From Methylobacterium brachiatum (GTDB lineage Bacteria > Pseudomonadota > Alphaproteobacteria > Rhizobiales > Beijerinckiaceae), in assembly GCF_020523825.1 (NCBI RefSeq), contig NZ_JAJALK010000001.1, positions 248,001 to 312,000 of the forward strand: DNA of 64,000 nucleotides, given 5' to 3'. Positions 61,722 through 64,000 of the stretch are shown in pieces; position 1 is the stretch's first letter, and each line of letters opens with the position of its first letter. Below the pieces are notes generated by a model. It was given only the letters and a program-made list of their open reading frames with translations, did no database searches and was not told the origin of the DNA. The position numbers were made by a program, and so were the translations under genes.

Positions 61722-62431
61722 TACTTGGCTTTCTGGATGCGGGTGACGGCGATCGAACCGTTCACGCGGTCGGCCGAGAACCGCACCCGCTCGCCGGGCC
61801 TCAGGCCCTTGAGCATGGCCGGGTCCTGGACCTTGTAGGCCATCGTCATCGCGTCCATCCCGATGTTCGGGATGGTCTCGTGGTCGAGGGTCACCTTGCC
61901 CGCGGCGTCGTCGACCTTCTTGACGGTTCCGGCGACGAGCGGGGCGTTCGACGGCGTCGCCTGCGGAGCCGGCTGCGGGGCCGCCTTCTCCGCGGGGGGC
62001 GTTTCCGGCTGACCCTGGGCCGGGTCGCCCTTCGCTCGACGGTCCAACGGTCCCTCGCCCGACGGCGTCTGGTTCGGCTGCGGCCGGTAGCCGGCCTCGC
62101 GGCTGCGGACCTGCCACTGCTTCAGGGCGTCGATCTTGGCCTGCTGCTCGTCCTGGATCTTCTGCGCGAGCTCGCGCAGCTGCCGGTCTCCGCCGTAGTC
62201 GAGCTGCGTCTTGGCCAGGAACAACGTCTCCTCGTAGCTGGCGATCAGCAGCTCCGCGAAGTCCCGGTCCGGGTCGCCGGTCAGCTTCGTGTCCCGGAAA
62301 CGGTTCGACATCGTTTCGCGCGCCCGCTCCAGGGCTGCGGGCGCGCCCTTGGCGGGCTGCGCGCCGGCGTGCTGCGGGATCGGGCCGACGAGCGCGGCCG
62401 CGAGCGCGGTGGACAGGATCAGGCGTCGCAT
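61721..62431 (-). CDS. DUF305-CusF fusion protein
   Basis: A 236-residue exported protein with signal peptide (LILSTALAAALVGPIPQHAGAQ). Residues about 30-115 resemble DUF305 (FAELLIASYEETLFLAKTQL, ELAQKIQDEQQAKIDALKQW), but the His-His pair that normally follows MIP is replaced by Ser-Tyr. A Pro/Gln-rich linker (about 115-165) leads to a CusF-like beta-barrel with TLDHETIPNIGMDAMTMAYKV. In CusF the copper ligands are His, Met, Met with a capping Trp; here His and the two Met remain and the Trp is Met. It sits between CusF and transglycosylase genes. Confidence 0.85.
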   Translation of the reverse strand: MRRLILSTALAAALVGPIPQHAGAQPAKGAPAALERARETMSNRFRDTKLTGDPDRDFAELLIASYEETLFLAKTQLDYGGDRQLRELAQKIQDEQQAKIDALKQWQVRSREAGYRPQPNQTPSGEGPLDRRAKGDPAQGQPETPPAEKAAPQPAPQATPSNAPLVAGTVKKVDDAAGKVTLDHETIPNIGMDAMTMAYKVQDPAMLKGLRPGERVRFSADRVNGSIAVTRIQKAK

Positions 62432-62506
62432 GGTTGCTCCATCTCAGGGCTCCGAAGCCCTCGCGCGGGACCGGGCGGAAGCCGCACGGGGCTTCCCTCC
62501 AGGGCG

Positions 62507-62797
62507 CTACTTCGTCTTCTGGATCTTCGTGACGGTGTACGCGCCGCCGGCCTCCGCGACGTCGAAATCGACCTTGTCGCCGGCCTTCAGATCCTTGAGC
62601 ATCGCGGGATCCTTGACGGGGTACGCCATCGTCATCGCATCCATGTCGAGCTTCGGGATCGCCGCGTGGTCGAGCGTGACCTTGCCCGCGGCCGGGTCTA
62701 CCTTCGTCACCGTCCCCTTCACGGACTGCGCCCATGCAGGCGCCGCGATCGCCAGGAAGGCCGCCGAAAGGACGGCGAGCGGGAACTTGCTTCTCAT
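62507..62797 (-). CDS. CusF-family periplasmic copper-binding protein
   Basis: A 96-residue protein with signal peptide (PLAVLSAAFLAIAAPAWAQ) and a single CusF barrel (VKGTVTKVDPAAGKVTLDH, then IPKLDMDAMTMAYPVKDPAM). The His-x(n)-Met-x-Met ligands are present and the Trp position is Met, as in the fusion protein downstream. It carries Cu(I) or Ag(I) in the periplasm. It lies between the multicopper oxidase and the DUF305-CusF gene on one strand. Confidence 0.88.
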   Translation of the reverse strand: MRSKFPLAVLSAAFLAIAAPAWAQSVKGTVTKVDPAAGKVTLDHAAIPKLDMDAMTMAYPVKDPAMLKDLKAGDKVDFDVAEAGGAYTVTKIQKTK

Positions 62798-62960
62798 GGT
62801 TTCTTCTCCTCAGGTCGATTGAACCGCCACGCCGGCGCCGTTGAGGGGATCGGCGACCGGCGCGGCGGACTTCGGACGGGATCGCTCCCGTTCCGAACGG
62901 GTTCGCCTGCCTCGCTCGTGGCGATTCCGGCAGGCCGTCTGGCGCGTTGTGGGCGTCCGC

Positions 62961-64000
62961 CTAGTGCTCGTGGCCGCCCGCGTTCGAGGCCGTGCGGCGC
63001 GTCCGCGGATCGACGACCCGCAGGTCGGTCTGCCGGGCGCGCCGGGCCTTCGGGGTGTCCGGGGCGCGGGCCGGCTCCGGCATCGGCTCGCCGGTCCACT
63101 CGTATGCGAGGGTGCCTTCCGGATGCCTGTACCAACCGGGGTCGCGGTAATCGCCGGCCGCCAGTCCCGGACGGACCTTCAGGACCGTGAACATCCCGCC
63201 CATCTCGACCGACCCGAACGGGCCCGCGCCGGTCATCATGGGCAGCGTGTTCTCGGGCAGCGGCATCTCCATCTCGGACATCATGCCACCGCCCGTCGAA
63301 CCCATCGGCATGTAACCTGGGGCGATCTTCTGGATCTGCTTGGCCGTGCTCTTCAGGTTCACGCCGATGTAGGTCCGCACGTTGTGGCCCATGGCGTTCA
63401 TGGTGTGGTGCGACTTGTGGCAGTGGATCGCCCAGTCGCCCGGGTTGTCGGCGTTGAACTCGATGGCCCGCATCTGCCCGACCGCGACGTCGACCGACAC
63501 CTCCGGCAACTGATAGTTTTCGTTGATCCAGCCGCCGTCCGTGCCGGTGACCTTGAAGTCGACGCCGTGGACGTGGATCGGGTGGTTGGTCATGGTCAGG
63601 TTGCCGAAGCGCATCCGGACCTTGTCGCCCTGGCGCGCGACCATCGGATCGATGCCCGGCCACACCCGGCTGTTGAAGCACCACATGTTCATGTTGAGCA
63701 TCGTGTTGACCTTGGGCACATAGGACCCGGCCTCGATGTCGTAGGCGTTCAGCAGCCAGACGAAGTCGCGGTCGACCCGCCGCTCGGCGGGGTCGCGCGG
63801 ATGCACGACGAAGAAGCCCATCATGCCCATCGCCATCTGGACCATCTCGTCCGAGTGCGGGTGGTACATGAAGGTGCCGGAGCGCCGGAGGATGAACTCG
63901 TAGACGAACGTCTTGCCCGGCGGGATGCCGGGTTGGGTCAGGCCGGCGACCCCGTCCATGCCGTTGGGCAGCGTCTGCCCGTGCCAGTGCACGGCGGTCG
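62961..64000 (-). CDS. Multicopper oxidase, CopA-like (partial)
   Basis: The C-terminal 346 residues of a multicopper oxidase that runs past the right edge. Copper-site motifs are visible: VHWHGQTLPNG, MYHPHSDEMVQMA, NHPIHVHGVDF and the type 1/3 segment AIHCHKSHHTMNAMGH with Cys, His and Met. The Met-rich loop (MPMGSTGGGMMSEMEMPLP) is typical for copper-tolerance oxidases that convert Cu(I) to Cu(II) in the periplasm. The N-terminal cupredoxin domain and signal are outside the window. It is the first gene of the copper group. Confidence 0.9.
   Translation of the reverse strand, partial: TAVHWHGQTLPNGMDGVAGLTQPGIPPGKTFVYEFILRRSGTFMYHPHSDEMVQMAMGMMGFFVVHPRDPAERRVDRDFVWLLNAYDIEAGSYVPKVNTMLNMNMWCFNSRVWPGIDPMVARQGDKVRMRFGNLTMTNHPIHVHGVDFKVTGTDGGWINENYQLPEVSVDVAVGQMRAIEFNADNPGDWAIHCHKSHHTMNAMGHNVRTYIGVNLKSTAKQIQKIAPGYMPMGSTGGGMMSEMEMPLPENTLPMMTGAGPFGSVEMGGMFTVLKVRPGLAAGDYRDPGWYRHPEGTLAYEWTGEPMPEPARAPDTPKARRARQTDLRVVDPRTRRTASNAGGHEH

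Overview
The window comes from a high-GC alphaproteobacterium, almost certainly a Methylobacterium/Methylorubrum-type methylotroph. Three things point there: a methanofuran/tetrahydromethanopterin cofactor operon at the left edge, a nearly complete lanthanide utilisation and transport (lut) cluster beside it, and the usual chromosomal neighbours of that genus. No tRNA, rRNA, CRISPR array or intact insertion sequence was seen.

1-2231 (minus strand): a tightly overlapping cofactor operon holding a secreted DUF3280/DUF2380-type protein, MfnB, an MfnE-like kinase and a DUF6513/pterin-binding protein cut by the window edge. 2415-11473 (plus strand): lutA to lutH. It encodes a periplasmic binding protein, beta-propeller, cupredoxin-like protein, small helical-hairpin protein, ABC ATPase, ABC permease, exported protein and TonB receptor. 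Lanmodulin, which follows lutH in M. extorquens AM1, is not here. The gene in that place encodes a small exported protein that looks like a distant paralogue of the LutD-position protein.

11594-24628: exopolysaccharide functions (initiating sugar-phosphate transferase, glycosyltransferase, deacetylase, CelD-like acetyltransferase, Wzz/pseudo-kinase co-polymerase, Wza-like lipoprotein), interleaved with hemolysin III-like, CtaA and small exported proteins. 24681-35384: a housekeeping stretch (exported protein, class A penicillin-binding protein, GH13 enzyme, MBL-fold hydrolase, aldo-keto reductase, gyrB).

35385-64000: an accessory, metal-centred region that starts right after gyrB and contains broken genes (Uma2, MFS transporter, MerR). 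It holds (a) a minus-strand run of an OmpR/histidine-kinase pair, three tandem COG4705 membrane proteins and a periplasmic helical protein; (b) a CzcAB RND efflux operon with a CDF transporter but no outer-membrane factor; (c) small His-rich exported proteins; (d) an operon with two CDF transporters, a ZIP transporter and a second two-component system, divergent from a MerR regulator; (e) merR / merT / GDCCVxC-protein without merA or merP; and (f) a copper group with a multicopper oxidase, a CusF protein, a DUF305-CusF fusion and a lytic transglycosylase. The most novel signal is the COG4705 set. Each protein carries four copies of a W-x9-G-x4-D motif in the same register, and the middle paralogue has Asp replaced by Asn in repeats 1 and 4 only.
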